Source: an uncultured Oscillospiraceae bacterium
GTDB taxonomy: Bacteria; Bacillota; Clostridia; Oscillospirales; Ruminococcaceae
Assembly: GCA_910587135.1 (NCBI GenBank)
Contig: CAJULF010000034.1
Location: 1-28,712, forward strand
Length of the DNA stretch: 28,712 nt
Reading direction: 5' to 3'
The position numbers were made by a program, and so were the translations under genes. Positions 21,639-28,712 of the stretch are shown in pieces. A model generated the notes under the pieces. It saw only the letters and a list, made by a program, of their open reading frames with translations. It did no database searches and had not been told where the DNA came from. The stretch's first letter is position 1, and the number at the start of each line of letters is the position of its first letter.

Positions 21639-23389
21639 TCCGCCGCCTCCTGTTCCTCGTGCTCCTGCTCTTCCAGCTCCTGCTCGGTGTATTGGGTAAG
21701 GCATATCTCGCGGTAAACGGAGCAGTCCCTGAGAAGCTGCGAATGCTTGCCGATTCCCGCCGCCTGCCCGTCGTCAAGCACGATTATTTTGTCGGCATGG
21801 CGTATGGAGTTGGCTCTTTGCGAAACGATTACCGAGGTCATGCCGCTCCGCTTTCTCAGCGCGCGGCGCAGATTGGCGTCGGTGGCGTAGTCCAGCGCGC
21901 TGGAACTGTCGTCAAGTATCAGAATTTCGGGTGACTGTGATAACGCCCGCGCAATGGCAAGGCGCTGCTTTTGTCCGCCCGAGAGATTTTTGCCGCCCTG
22001 AAGTATTCTGCTGTCCAGACCGCCGTCAAGCTTGTCGGTGAATTCTTTTGCCTGCGCCGTTTCAAGGGCGCTTTGTATCTGCTCGTCGGTTATATCCGTT
22101 CTGCCGAGAACCATATTTTCACGCAGAGTCCCGCTCAGAAGCTCAGTTTTCTGCGGCACAAGCCCTATCATGCGCCGAAGCTGCCCGGTCGGAAAATCCT
22201 TTATGTCCGCGCCGTTTATTTTTATCGTGCCGCTGTCGCGGTCGTAGAATCTGCAAAGCAGATTTACAAGCGTGGATTTTCCGGAGCCAGTGCCGCCGAT
22301 AATGCCGAGGGTTTCCCCTTTGTTCAGCGTAAAGGAGATGCCCTCCAGCGATTTTTCGCCGCCTATATAGGAGAAATGCACGTCGTCGAATTCTATCACA
22401 GGCGCGTTTGCGTCGGTTACGGGGGAGCTTTCCGCTCCCGTTACGGATGGCTGCGTGTCAAAAATTTCGTTTATTCTCTGGGCTGACGCGGCGGCTTTGG
22501 TGAATATAGTCACCAGATTAGCCACCACCACCAGTGCCAGAGATATCTGTGTCATATAATTTACCAGAGCTATCACTTTTCCCTGAGTAAGACCGCCTTC
22601 GTTTGCGGAAACGCCGCCAAGCCAGACTATCAGCAGATATGCGACGTTTACCGCAATGAATATCGCGGGATTTAAAAGCGCGTTTATGCGTCCGGCCTTT
22701 ACCGCGAATCTGCGGTATTCCTCCGCGGTTTCCTCAAAGCGCCTCGCTTCATAGTCCTGCCGTGAAAAGGCTCTTACCACTCTTACTCCCGAAAGATTTT
22801 CGCGTGTTATGCGCGAAATTCCGTCCAGCGACTTCTGCTGCTTTTTGAACAGCTTTACTCCCGCGCGCATTATGGGGTACATTACCGCGACGATGGCTAT
22901 CATGGCTCCGACAAAAATAAGTGAAAGCTTTGCGTCTATCATAAAAGACATTATCGCCGCTCCGATTACCAGAAAAGGCGCTCTTACCACCAGCCTTATC
23001 AGCATTGCCACGGCGGTCTGCACCTGGTTTACGTCGTTGGATATCCTTGTGACTAAGGCGGGAGTTCCGAGCGCATCTATTTCCTTGTAGGAGAGCGTGT
23101 TTATATGTGCGTAGAGGTCCGCGCGGAGCTTTGTGCCCACGCCCTGCGAGGCGACCGATGCCATGTATTGGCATACCAGCGCACAGCACAGACCGCATAC
23201 AGCGAGAACTATCAACGCAATTCCGCGGCGCAGGATAAAATCCGTATCGCCGCGGGCAACTCCGATATCTATTATCTCCGCCATAACAAGCGGCACGATA
23301 AGCTCGAATATCGCCTCCGTCAGCTTGCAGGCGGGACCCAGCGTTACATGAAGCTTAAAATGCTTTAAATATCTCGCAAGTCTTATCAA
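21635..23389 (-). CDS. ABC exporter half-transporter, degenerate-site subunit
   Basis: A 584-residue subunit. Membrane domain about 15-310; ATPase motifs GGTGSGKST (365-373), canonical LSGGQ (469-473), Walker B ILILDDSS with Asp instead of the catalytic Glu (D494), and SQR where the switch His should be (IVSQRANS, about 521-528). The Asp and Gln replacements are the same kind as in the regulatory site of the Thermotoga TM287/288 exporter, so this subunit forms the non-hydrolysing site. The start is TTG 23389 with GGAGG seven bases upstream; no ATG fits. The C-terminal tail is rich in Glu/Gln. It begins 66 bases after the GGDEF gene, with no terminator seen between, so joint transcription is possible. 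Confidence 0.93.
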   Translation of the reverse strand: MIRLARYLKHFKLHVTLGPACKLTEAIFELIVPLVMAEIIDIGVARGDTDFILRRGIALIVLAVCGLCCALVCQYMASVASQGVGTKLRADLYAHINTLSYKEIDALGTPALVTRISNDVNQVQTAVAMLIRLVVRAPFLVIGAAIMSFMIDAKLSLIFVGAMIAIVAVMYPIMRAGVKLFKKQQKSLDGISRITRENLSGVRVVRAFSRQDYEARRFEETAEEYRRFAVKAGRINALLNPAIFIAVNVAYLLIVWLGGVSANEGGLTQGKVIALVNYMTQISLALVVVANLVTIFTKAAASAQRINEIFDTQPSVTGAESSPVTDANAPVIEFDDVHFSYIGGEKSLEGISFTLNKGETLGIIGGTGSGKSTLVNLLCRFYDRDSGTIKINGADIKDFPTGQLRRMIGLVPQKTELLSGTLRENMVLGRTDITDEQIQSALETAQAKEFTDKLDGGLDSRILQGGKNLSGGQKQRLAIARALSQSPEILILDDSSSALDYATDANLRRALRKRSGMTSVIVSQRANSIRHADKIIVLDDGQAAGIGKHSQLLRDCSVYREICLTQYTEQELEEQEHEEQEAAE

Positions 23390-23455
23390 ACCAATACCTC
23401 CAAATTTGTTGATAATTTACGTTTGACCGATTCTCATTTAAGGCGGATCGGGACG

Positions 23456-25354
23456 TCAGCCCCTCGGTTTTCTTTTGTATTTTGCCTTGTCCTCGTACAT
23501 GAGTCTGTCCGCAAGCTCTATGAGCGAATCGACATTATCCGCTCCGTCAAGCGCGGCACAGTAGACCCCTATGCTTACAAACACCTTGAAGGGGTAGCCC
23601 GACTCATCATTGAGGCGCTTAAGCTCACTGTGAAAGCGTTCGCGGAAACGTTCTCCGCGCTCATTCGCGTCGCCGCGGCATATTCTTGCCGCCACAAATT
23701 CGTCGCCGCCGAAGCGCGAGCAGATTGTCTCATCATCTTCCGCAGCAGCCGTAAGGGCTTTTGCCGTGATAAGCAGCGCGTCATCGCCCGCGGAATGTCC
23801 GAAGGTGTCATTTATGTATTTCATGTCGTTCATATCCGCGGAAACCACAAATATGTCCTTGGCTTCCCGAAGTTTTTCATTGCGGAATCTGTCATAAAAT
23901 CCGTACCTGTTGGATATGCCTGTAAGCTGGTCATGGGTAAACAGAAAGCTCAGCCGCTTGTTGAGGTTGAGCATATGCTCGTGCAGACGTATGGTTTCGA
24001 TACAGCGGTTCACTGTCATGGAAAAACTCTGGATATATTCCAGATGACGGTCAAACGTTACATAGGGAGTAACCATATAACCTATCGCCGTGTCCTGGAA
24101 GTGAATGGGCAGTACAAATGCCGCGTTGTTGTCGCCGCACGCGAGTTCGATATTCGGCAGTAATTCGGAGGAATTGAAGCGGCGTCCTTCATCTTCGTTG
24201 TTCTCAAAGGTGCTTACAAACAGATTCATCTCCTGCGGGTAGGAGCAGCAATATTCGTTTTCTCCGCAATCCTCGCCGTTAAGGAGCTTTATAAAGCTTT
24301 CCGCCACGCACAGCGCCGAGCCTTTCATGCCCCGCTTATGCAGCACTTCCCTGAAATTCGCGGGAGTAGGCTCCGCTGCGATCATGTCATCCGTGTTGTC
24401 CATATGCTCCTCGTAATTCCTTGAGTAAGAGTAGCTGCGCACCAGATCCATCAGGGTGTTGTTTATATCATATAAGTCTTTTCTTCCGCAGCCGCAGCTT
24501 TCCGAATGCCTGACGGTATATTGAATTTCGGTTTCAAACGGGGAGAGCGATTTATCCTCGTATATTCTGTCAAGTAAATTTATCAGCTCGCCGCCCAGCA
24601 TATCCGTATCGGTGTAAGCGGTGCAGAGTCTCGGAGAGTGATATCTTTCCGTTTCTATCCCGTCAAAACCCGTTACGATAACGTCAGCGGGGACGTTGAA
24701 CCCTTTTTGCGCCAGCTTAAGGCAGACCGCCATAGCCATGCTGTCGTTACAGCAGACAAACGCGTCCGGCAGCGGTTCTCCGCTCGCAAAAAACTCGTCC
24801 ATAGCCTGATAAGTCGGCGTTTCCCAGAAATCGCCGTACATTATATCCTTTTCTTCCAGTGTCAGCCCGAATCGCCCCATTACCTCGCGGCAGCTGTCTA
24901 TTCTGATCTGTGAAAAATCATTGTTCCGCAGTCCGGCTACCAGCTTTATTTTTCGGCAGCCGTGATCTTTTATAACGTGCTCCACTATACGGCTGAACGC
25001 TTCCCCGTATCCGAAAAACATTCTGAAAGCGCCGTCTATGGCTTCGTCAATGCTGATAAGCGGAACACCATGAGCGGCACACTCGGCGGCTGCCCTTTCC
25101 GCAACGGACGCGTCCTTCATGCTTGTGGGATAGATAATTATGGCGTCCATCTCGTCATAATTTATCACATCAAACACGGTTTTAGCGCCGAGATCGTTCT
25201 TGGATTTGTAAAACAGGTCCTCAAAGCATTGGAAAATAAATAGCCTGTATCTTCCACTGTCCCGGGCGAACTTCACCAGACTTGCCAGAAAGGGCTTGAC
25301 AGGCTCTTTATGACCCGAGGCGCAGATAACGCCGACGTTTCTGAACTCTTTCAT
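23456..25354 (-). CDS. soluble diguanylate cyclase with an N-terminal sugar-binding-protein-like sensor
   Basis: A 632-residue protein. ATG 25354 is chosen because AGGTGA is correctly placed; the in-frame GTG 25363 has no site. Residues about 5-280 are a LacI/PBP1-type ligand-binding domain (NVGVICASGH, AIIIYP, ISIDEA, FVCCNDSMAMAVCLKL, DVIVTGFDG) without the helix-turn-helix of true repressors. ESCGCG (285-290) follows. A middle region (about 300-460) looks like a GAF-type or helical linker. The GGDEF domain has the intact catalytic motif SRFGGDEF (GGDEF at 549-553) but no RxxD inhibition site before it. It should make cyclic di-GMP in response to a ligand in the cytosol. No EAL domain and no membrane helix. 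Element E lies upstream. Confidence 0.9.
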   Translation of the reverse strand: MKEFRNVGVICASGHKEPVKPFLASLVKFARDSGRYRLFIFQCFEDLFYKSKNDLGAKTVFDVINYDEMDAIIIYPTSMKDASVAERAAAECAAHGVPLISIDEAIDGAFRMFFGYGEAFSRIVEHVIKDHGCRKIKLVAGLRNNDFSQIRIDSCREVMGRFGLTLEEKDIMYGDFWETPTYQAMDEFFASGEPLPDAFVCCNDSMAMAVCLKLAQKGFNVPADVIVTGFDGIETERYHSPRLCTAYTDTDMLGGELINLLDRIYEDKSLSPFETEIQYTVRHSESCGCGRKDLYDINNTLMDLVRSYSYSRNYEEHMDNTDDMIAAEPTPANFREVLHKRGMKGSALCVAESFIKLLNGEDCGENEYCCSYPQEMNLFVSTFENNEDEGRRFNSSELLPNIELACGDNNAAFVLPIHFQDTAIGYMVTPYVTFDRHLEYIQSFSMTVNRCIETIRLHEHMLNLNKRLSFLFTHDQLTGISNRYGFYDRFRNEKLREAKDIFVVSADMNDMKYINDTFGHSAGDDALLITAKALTAAAEDDETICSRFGGDEFVAARICRGDANERGERFRERFHSELKRLNDESGYPFKVFVSIGVYCAALDGADNVDSLIELADRLMYEDKAKYKRKPRG

Positions 25355-25451
25355 GTCATTCACCTGATTTCAATTTGTATTTTCCGTATGATTAAAAAGA
25401 ATTTCCCGCGCCGCTCCACCCACCTGCGGCGGAAAGTTTTGCGCATTCCAT

Positions 25452-25759
25452 AAGCGACAACGTGATTGTCGCGGCAGACTGTATATAAAGGTTGACCAAG
25501 GGCAAATTATTTAAATAAATTTCAAAATTTCCGTTAGTCATACTCCGTTACGCTGCGCTTCACTCCGCATGCCTAACGGAGTATGACTAACGGAAACCGC
25601 GTGCGTTTGCGTTCGCAAACGCACGACTTTTTGAAATTTAATGCGCCGACATTGCGTGGCAAATAGGCTTTTTCTACAGACTGAAGCGACAACGTGATTG
25701 TCGCGGAAAATTTCAAATATAAATAATTTGGCTTAGATCAAAACTTTATATACAAGCTG
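25452..25759. mobile_element. palindrome-flanked repeat element, copy E, followed by an inverted end fragment
   Basis: Core 25475-25683 (209 bp) with CAGACTGTATATAAAGG, GCGCCGACATTGC (25643-25655) and CTTTTTCTACAGACTG. It is flanked by exact 23-bp direct repeats (25452-25474 and 25684-25706) around GCGACAACGTGATTGTCGC, a 7-bp hairpin. Inside are a perfect 20-bp inverted repeat (25531-25550 with 25574-25593) and a second hairpin (25601-25611 with 25614-25624). Directly after the right flank, 25707-25759 is an inverted copy of the left end (ACTTTATATACAAGCTG). It fills most of the 461-base gap between mreB and the GGDEF gene; the remaining bases show no gene and no clear promoter. Confidence 0.8.
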
Positions 25760-25815
25760 CACAACAGATATGTTTTATCAAAGCAGCTACCGCAAATCAA
25801 ATCCTAAAAGAAATC

Positions 25816-26832
25816 TTATCTGAACCCATATAGCTGCACCTGTTCAAAGCCGTCCAACAGCTCGTCGGAGAGCTTGAAAGCGGTGTCCACGCCGCGCGCC
25901 ACACATTCTATGGGCTTATCCGCCACATAGCACGGAGCGCCAACACAGTCCGAAACAAGCTCCGCCATGCCGCCCAGCAGCGCCCCGCCGCCCGTAAGGG
26001 TAATACCGCTTGAAAGGATATCGCCTACAAGCTCGGGCGGAGTGGATTCCAGAACGAGCTTTATCTGCTCCACCACTTCCATTGCGTTGTCATGAAGCGC
26101 CTCGTAGATGTCCAGATCGGTTATTTCAATACTCTCCGGAAGACCTCTTATCAGGTTTCTGCCGCGCACCATCATTTTTGTTTCGCCTGTGGGTTTGAAA
26201 ACGTTTGCTATCTGCATTTTAGCCTTTTCGGCGGTTTTCTCACCGATAAGAATTTTGTACTTCTGTGTGATATGCCTGATTATAGCGGCGTCAAATTTGT
26301 TTCCCGCCATCTTTATCGAGCGCGACTGCACTATCCCGTTAAAGGAAACGATAGCTACGTCCGCCGTGCCGCCGCCGATATCCACAACCATGGTGCCGTT
26401 GGGCTTGGAAATATCAACGCCCGCGCCGATAAGCGCCGCAATAGGCTCCTCTATCAGGAATACCTTGCGCGCTCCCGCGGACAGCGCGGCTTCCACCACA
26501 GCTCTTTTTTCAACGTCCGTTATCGACGACGGTACGCACAGCACAACACGGGGTTTTACCATAAAGCCGTTGTTAGCCATATGGATAAATTCCTTTATTA
26601 TAGCCTGCGTCATGTCGTTGTCCGAGATAACGCCGTCCTTAAGCGGACGCACAGCAACAATATATTCCGGCGTTCTGCCGATCATTCTGTAAGCCTCTTT
26701 GCCGACCGCGACAACCGCCTTTTTCTTTTTATCATAAGCCACCACAGACGGCTCGTTGATAACAATGCCCCTGCCGCTGACGGTTATAATAATATTAGCT
26801 GTTCCCAAGTCTATTCCGATATCAAGTGCCAT
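25816..26832 (-). CDS. mreB: rod-shape-determining actin homologue MreB/Mbl
   Basis: A 338-residue protein, normal for the family. Phosphate-1 loop GIDLGTANIIITV (6-18), NEPSVVAYD, the connect/phosphate-2 region VVDIGGGTADVAIVS, and adenosine motif SGITLTGGGALLGGMAEL are present. MreB forms membrane-bound filaments that direct lateral cell-wall synthesis. It is not followed by mreC/mreD here, so it may be an Mbl-type stand-alone paralogue; I cannot separate mreB from mbl by sequence alone. ATG 26832 follows AGGAG. It has its own strong promoter. Element E lies 57 bases beyond its stop and may shape the 3' end of the mRNA. Confidence 0.93.
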   Translation of the reverse strand: MALDIGIDLGTANIIITVSGRGIVINEPSVVAYDKKKKAVVAVGKEAYRMIGRTPEYIVAVRPLKDGVISDNDMTQAIIKEFIHMANNGFMVKPRVVLCVPSSITDVEKRAVVEAALSAGARKVFLIEEPIAALIGAGVDISKPNGTMVVDIGGGTADVAIVSFNGIVQSRSIKMAGNKFDAAIIRHITQKYKILIGEKTAEKAKMQIANVFKPTGETKMMVRGRNLIRGLPESIEITDLDIYEALHDNAMEVVEQIKLVLESTPPELVGDILSSGITLTGGGALLGGMAELVSDCVGAPCYVADKPIECVARGVDTAFKLSDELLDGFEQVQLYGFR

Positions 26833-26882
26833 TTGATTTCTCCTAATGTTATTGTAATCCTATTTTTAATTTATTCTGTAAT

Positions 26883-26911
26883 ATTATACCACTTTTTTGT
26901 TAAAATTGCAA
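26883..26911 (-). promoter_or_regulatory. promoter of mreB
   Basis: Minus strand TTGCAA (26911-26906), 17 bases, TATAAT (26888-26883) preceded by TGG. The leader is about 45 bases. Confidence 0.8.
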
Positions 26912-26982
26912 TAAAATGAGGGAAATACCTATTGAAAAATAGCGCGATTAAACTATGGTGTTTTTGTTTATTTTAAACAAAT

Positions 26983-28344
26983 TCAGACGCGCCCGACCAG
27001 CTCGGCGGCGCGTGCCAGCAGAGCCGCTTTTTCGTTTTCAAGCGTACCGTCGATAACCTCGTACAGAAGCGCTTTCATTATATTTCCCATTTCGGGGGAG
27101 GGCGGTATTATATCGCTCAGATCGTTTCCGTTCACTGCCAGTTCTTTAAGCGTAAGACAAGGCTTTTCGGCTTCGATCGCTTTGAGCTTCTTTAGTGCCG
27201 CGAGGTACTTAGGTATCCTTTCGCGGCAGAATTCCCGCTTTGCCATATCGTCCGCGATATGCGCGATAATAATATCCCGGAACAAATCCCCGTGCTTCGC
27301 GAGCTGCCGCCTGAGAAATTTTCCGGAAAGCTCAATGGACAGGTCGTGATATTTTATTATCCCGCGGATACGCTCACGCTCCGCATTGGAGCATTTAAGC
27401 CGCCTCAATGCTCCGTCCGCTGCTTCCGCGCCGATTGCGGCATGTCCGTAATAGTGACCCTCTCCGTCCGCGCCGCGGCTCTGGCACCAAACCTTGCCGC
27501 AGTCGTGCAGCAGCATGGCAAGCCCGAGCGCGGTTTCCGATTCTTCCACATGATTATCGCCCGATTCCGCCAATGCAGCCTTCACCGCCCCCACGGCTCT
27601 CGCGGAGTGTTCGTAGAGCGTGCTGTCGTGGTAGCGGGAATATTGCTCAAAGCCTATTTCGCGGGCAAGCTCGGGCAGTATCTCGGCAAATATTTCGGGG
27701 AATTGCAGCAGGACGCGCTCGACATACTTCCCGCGTATAAGCTGTTTAAGCTCCGCCAGTATCCTTTCCCCCGATATCTTTTTGAGCAGCCCGCGGCATT
27801 CCGAGGCGCTCAGCGCGGTATTTTCTTCTATTTCAAAGCCCAGCACCGACGAGAATCTCAGCGCTCGCATTATTCTCAGCGCATCCTCGGAAAACCTTTT
27901 TTCAGGCTCTCCTATACAGCGTATAAGCCCCCGCTTCAGGTCTTCCCGTCCTCCGAAAAGATCGATAAGCCCTCCGCTCCCATATGCCATGCCGTTTATA
28001 GTGAAGTCGCGACGGGCAAGGTCGTTCTCGAGGTTTCGCGTAAATGATACGCTCTCGGGGTGACGTCCGTCCCGATAATCCCCATCGATGCGATAGGTTG
28101 TGATCTCTATTTGCCGCCCGTCCGATATCGCCGTTACCGTGCCGTGTTTTATTCCCGTTTCAATGACCCTTAGCCCGCTGAGAGCGCGCTTTGTTTCATC
28201 GGGGAGCGCAGAGGTGGCTATATCGTAGTCGTGTGGGGATTTCCCCATCAGAGCGTCCCTTACGCAGCCGCCTACAATATAAGCTTCGTATCCCGTGTCT
28301 TCAAGTGCCCGCACCACCGCCGTGACATAATTCGGTATATCCAT
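26983..28344 (-). CDS. cca: CCA-adding tRNA nucleotidyltransferase with HD domain
   Basis: A protein of 453 residues from the second of two adjacent ATG codons (28347 and 28344); AAGGAG is six bases from the second and only three from the first. Class II nucleotidyltransferase: GGCVRDAL (26-33, counted from the first ATG), DYD metal ligands (40-42), RRDFTINGMAYG (112-123) and the following helical neck. An HD phosphohydrolase domain follows with LLHDCGKV (H281, D282), giving the long bacterial form. It repairs or adds the 3' CCA of tRNAs. The tRNA gene just upstream on the same strand already encodes CCA, so here the enzyme probably acts mainly in repair. There is a 150-base gap to mreB with no good terminator. 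Confidence 0.95.
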   Translation of the reverse strand: MDIPNYVTAVVRALEDTGYEAYIVGGCVRDALMGKSPHDYDIATSALPDETKRALSGLRVIETGIKHGTVTAISDGRQIEITTYRIDGDYRDGRHPESVSFTRNLENDLARRDFTINGMAYGSGGLIDLFGGREDLKRGLIRCIGEPEKRFSEDALRIMRALRFSSVLGFEIEENTALSASECRGLLKKISGERILAELKQLIRGKYVERVLLQFPEIFAEILPELAREIGFEQYSRYHDSTLYEHSARAVGAVKAALAESGDNHVEESETALGLAMLLHDCGKVWCQSRGADGEGHYYGHAAIGAEAADGALRRLKCSNAERERIRGIIKYHDLSIELSGKFLRRQLAKHGDLFRDIIIAHIADDMAKREFCRERIPKYLAALKKLKAIEAEKPCLTLKELAVNGNDLSDIIPPSPEMGNIMKALLYEVIDGTLENEKAALLARAAELVGRV

Positions 28345-28417
28345 CATGCTCTCCTTATTTCAAAAAATATTTGCACCGACCTCTTGCCAAATGCCGCCTG
28401 CCCAATAACAGCATATG

Positions 28418-28450
28418 AAAAAAAGCGCCGCGAATATTTCCGCGACGCTT
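28418..28450 (-). terminator. terminator of the tRNA transcript
   Basis: Minus strand AAGCGTCGCG, eight-base loop, CGCGGCGCTT with one mismatch, followed by seven T (28424-28418). It ends the minus-strand tRNA unit ahead of cca. A second small stem, TGCGGAA/TTCCGCA (28466-28484), lies upstream of it. Confidence 0.85.
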
Positions 28451-28544
28451 CTGTGCTGATTATACTGCGGAATTACGTTCCGCAATTATTGGGCTGTTCC
28501 CGCGGCGGAAAAGGGGATTTTCCTTTCGCTGTAACAGCTTTTGA

Positions 28545-28620
28545 TGGAGCGGATTACGAGGCTCGAACTCGCTACCTCCACCTTGGCAAGGTGGCGCTCT
28601 ACCAGATGAGCTAAATCCGC
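28545..28620 (-). tRNA. tRNA-Gly (GCC), CCA encoded
   Basis: Reads GCGGATTTAGCTCATCTGGT at the 5' end. Acceptor stem GCGGATT/AATCCGC is perfect, the anticodon loop TTGCCAA is set in CCACC/GGTGG, the T arm has TTCGAGC, and the discriminator T is followed by CCA. 76 bases. Confidence 0.97.
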
Positions 28621-28630
28621 ATTTTAAAAT

Positions 28631-28655
28631 ACAAACTCAGCCATGCTGAGTTTGT
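28631..28655. other. perfect 10-bp hairpin between two tRNA genes
   Basis: ACAAACTCAG (28631-28640), loop CCATG, CTGAGTTTGT (28646-28655). On the minus strand it is followed by ATTTTAAAAT and then tRNA-Gly after ten bases. It may be a processing signal or weak terminator between the tRNAs. Confidence 0.6.
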
Positions 28656-28657
28656 AC

Positions 28658-28712
28658 TGGCGACCCGGATGAGACTCGAACTCACGACCTCCGCCGTGAC
28701 AGGGCGGCGTTC
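28658..28712 (-). tRNA. tRNA-Asp (GTC), cut by the window end
   Basis: The 3' part of a tRNA: anticodon stem-loop CCGCC-CTGTCAC-GGCGG (anticodon GTC), variable AGGTC, T arm with TTCGAGT, acceptor CCGGGTC, discriminator G and encoded CCA. The 5' acceptor and D arm lie beyond the window. Confidence 0.93.

Noticed and set aside
26092..26919. Plus-strand frame of about 275 codons opposite mreB
   Set aside because: Antisense shadow of mreB; composition is unlike real proteins and no ribosome site precedes it.
26936..26982. Terminator between cca and mreB
   Set aside because: The only stem (TTTGTTTA/TAAACAAA) is all A-T and is followed by AACACC on the minus strand, so there is no T tract after it.

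Overview
The window looks like chromosome of a low-to-mid GC Gram-positive anaerobe of the Clostridia, most like the Ruminococcus/Oscillospiraceae group. The basis is strong AAGGAGG-type ribosome binding sites, promoters with a 17-bp spacer and an extended TGn -10 box, a single-chain pyruvate:ferredoxin oxidoreductase, a CarD-like regulator, a sugar-sensor/GGDEF protein, and tRNA genes that encode CCA. This placement is inference from gene content; no 16S or other decisive marker is present.

Layout. Positions 70-3512 (+): a run of small metabolic or orphan genes (VOC protein, terpenoid-cyclase-fold protein, flavin-reductase-like protein, a frameshifted PNPOx-like gene, a TfoX-N protein, a PUA/ASCH-like protein). 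Positions 3551-7735 (+): two surface lipoproteins, a von Willebrand A protein behind a phased operator-like array, and a six-repeat PepSY protein. Positions 7870-11439 (+): nifJ, with its own promoter and a strong terminator. From 11516 to the right end every gene is on the minus strand: an unknown 472-aa protein and a two-helix YcxB-like membrane protein; an Lhr-type helicase and a BrxD-like ATPase separated by a decayed GNAT gene and a 32-codon ORF; a CarD-family regulator; a heterodimeric ABC exporter; a PBP1-type sensor fused to GGDEF; mreB; cca; tRNA-Gly and a cut-off tRNA-Asp.

The most unusual structure is a dispersed family of five non-coding elements (A 5324-5547, B 5823-6044, C 16954-17095, D 18494-18855, E 25452-25759). 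Their cores share ends (CAGACTGTATATAAAGG on one side, a GCGCCGACATTGC block and CTTTTTCTACAGACTG on the other). Each core lies between two copies of a short palindrome that is private to that copy. The simplest reading is a miniature mobile element that inserts at hairpins and duplicates the whole hairpin (about 17-23 bp). In copy A the two flanks differ by paired changes that keep the stem. I cannot search databases, so whether the family is described is unknown.

Second in interest is the BrxD-like ATPase / Lhr-like helicase pair without any other BREX component in view: a possible orphan defence or DNA-processing module. Third is the array of TTACAA-like boxes with 11-bp and 32-bp periodicity upstream of the vWA lipoprotein, which resembles a binding region for an OmpR/PhoB-family regulator.

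Decay is visible in two small genes (one frameshift, one in-frame TGA). The PepSY gene contains an exact 234-bp tandem duplication, so recent change is active here.
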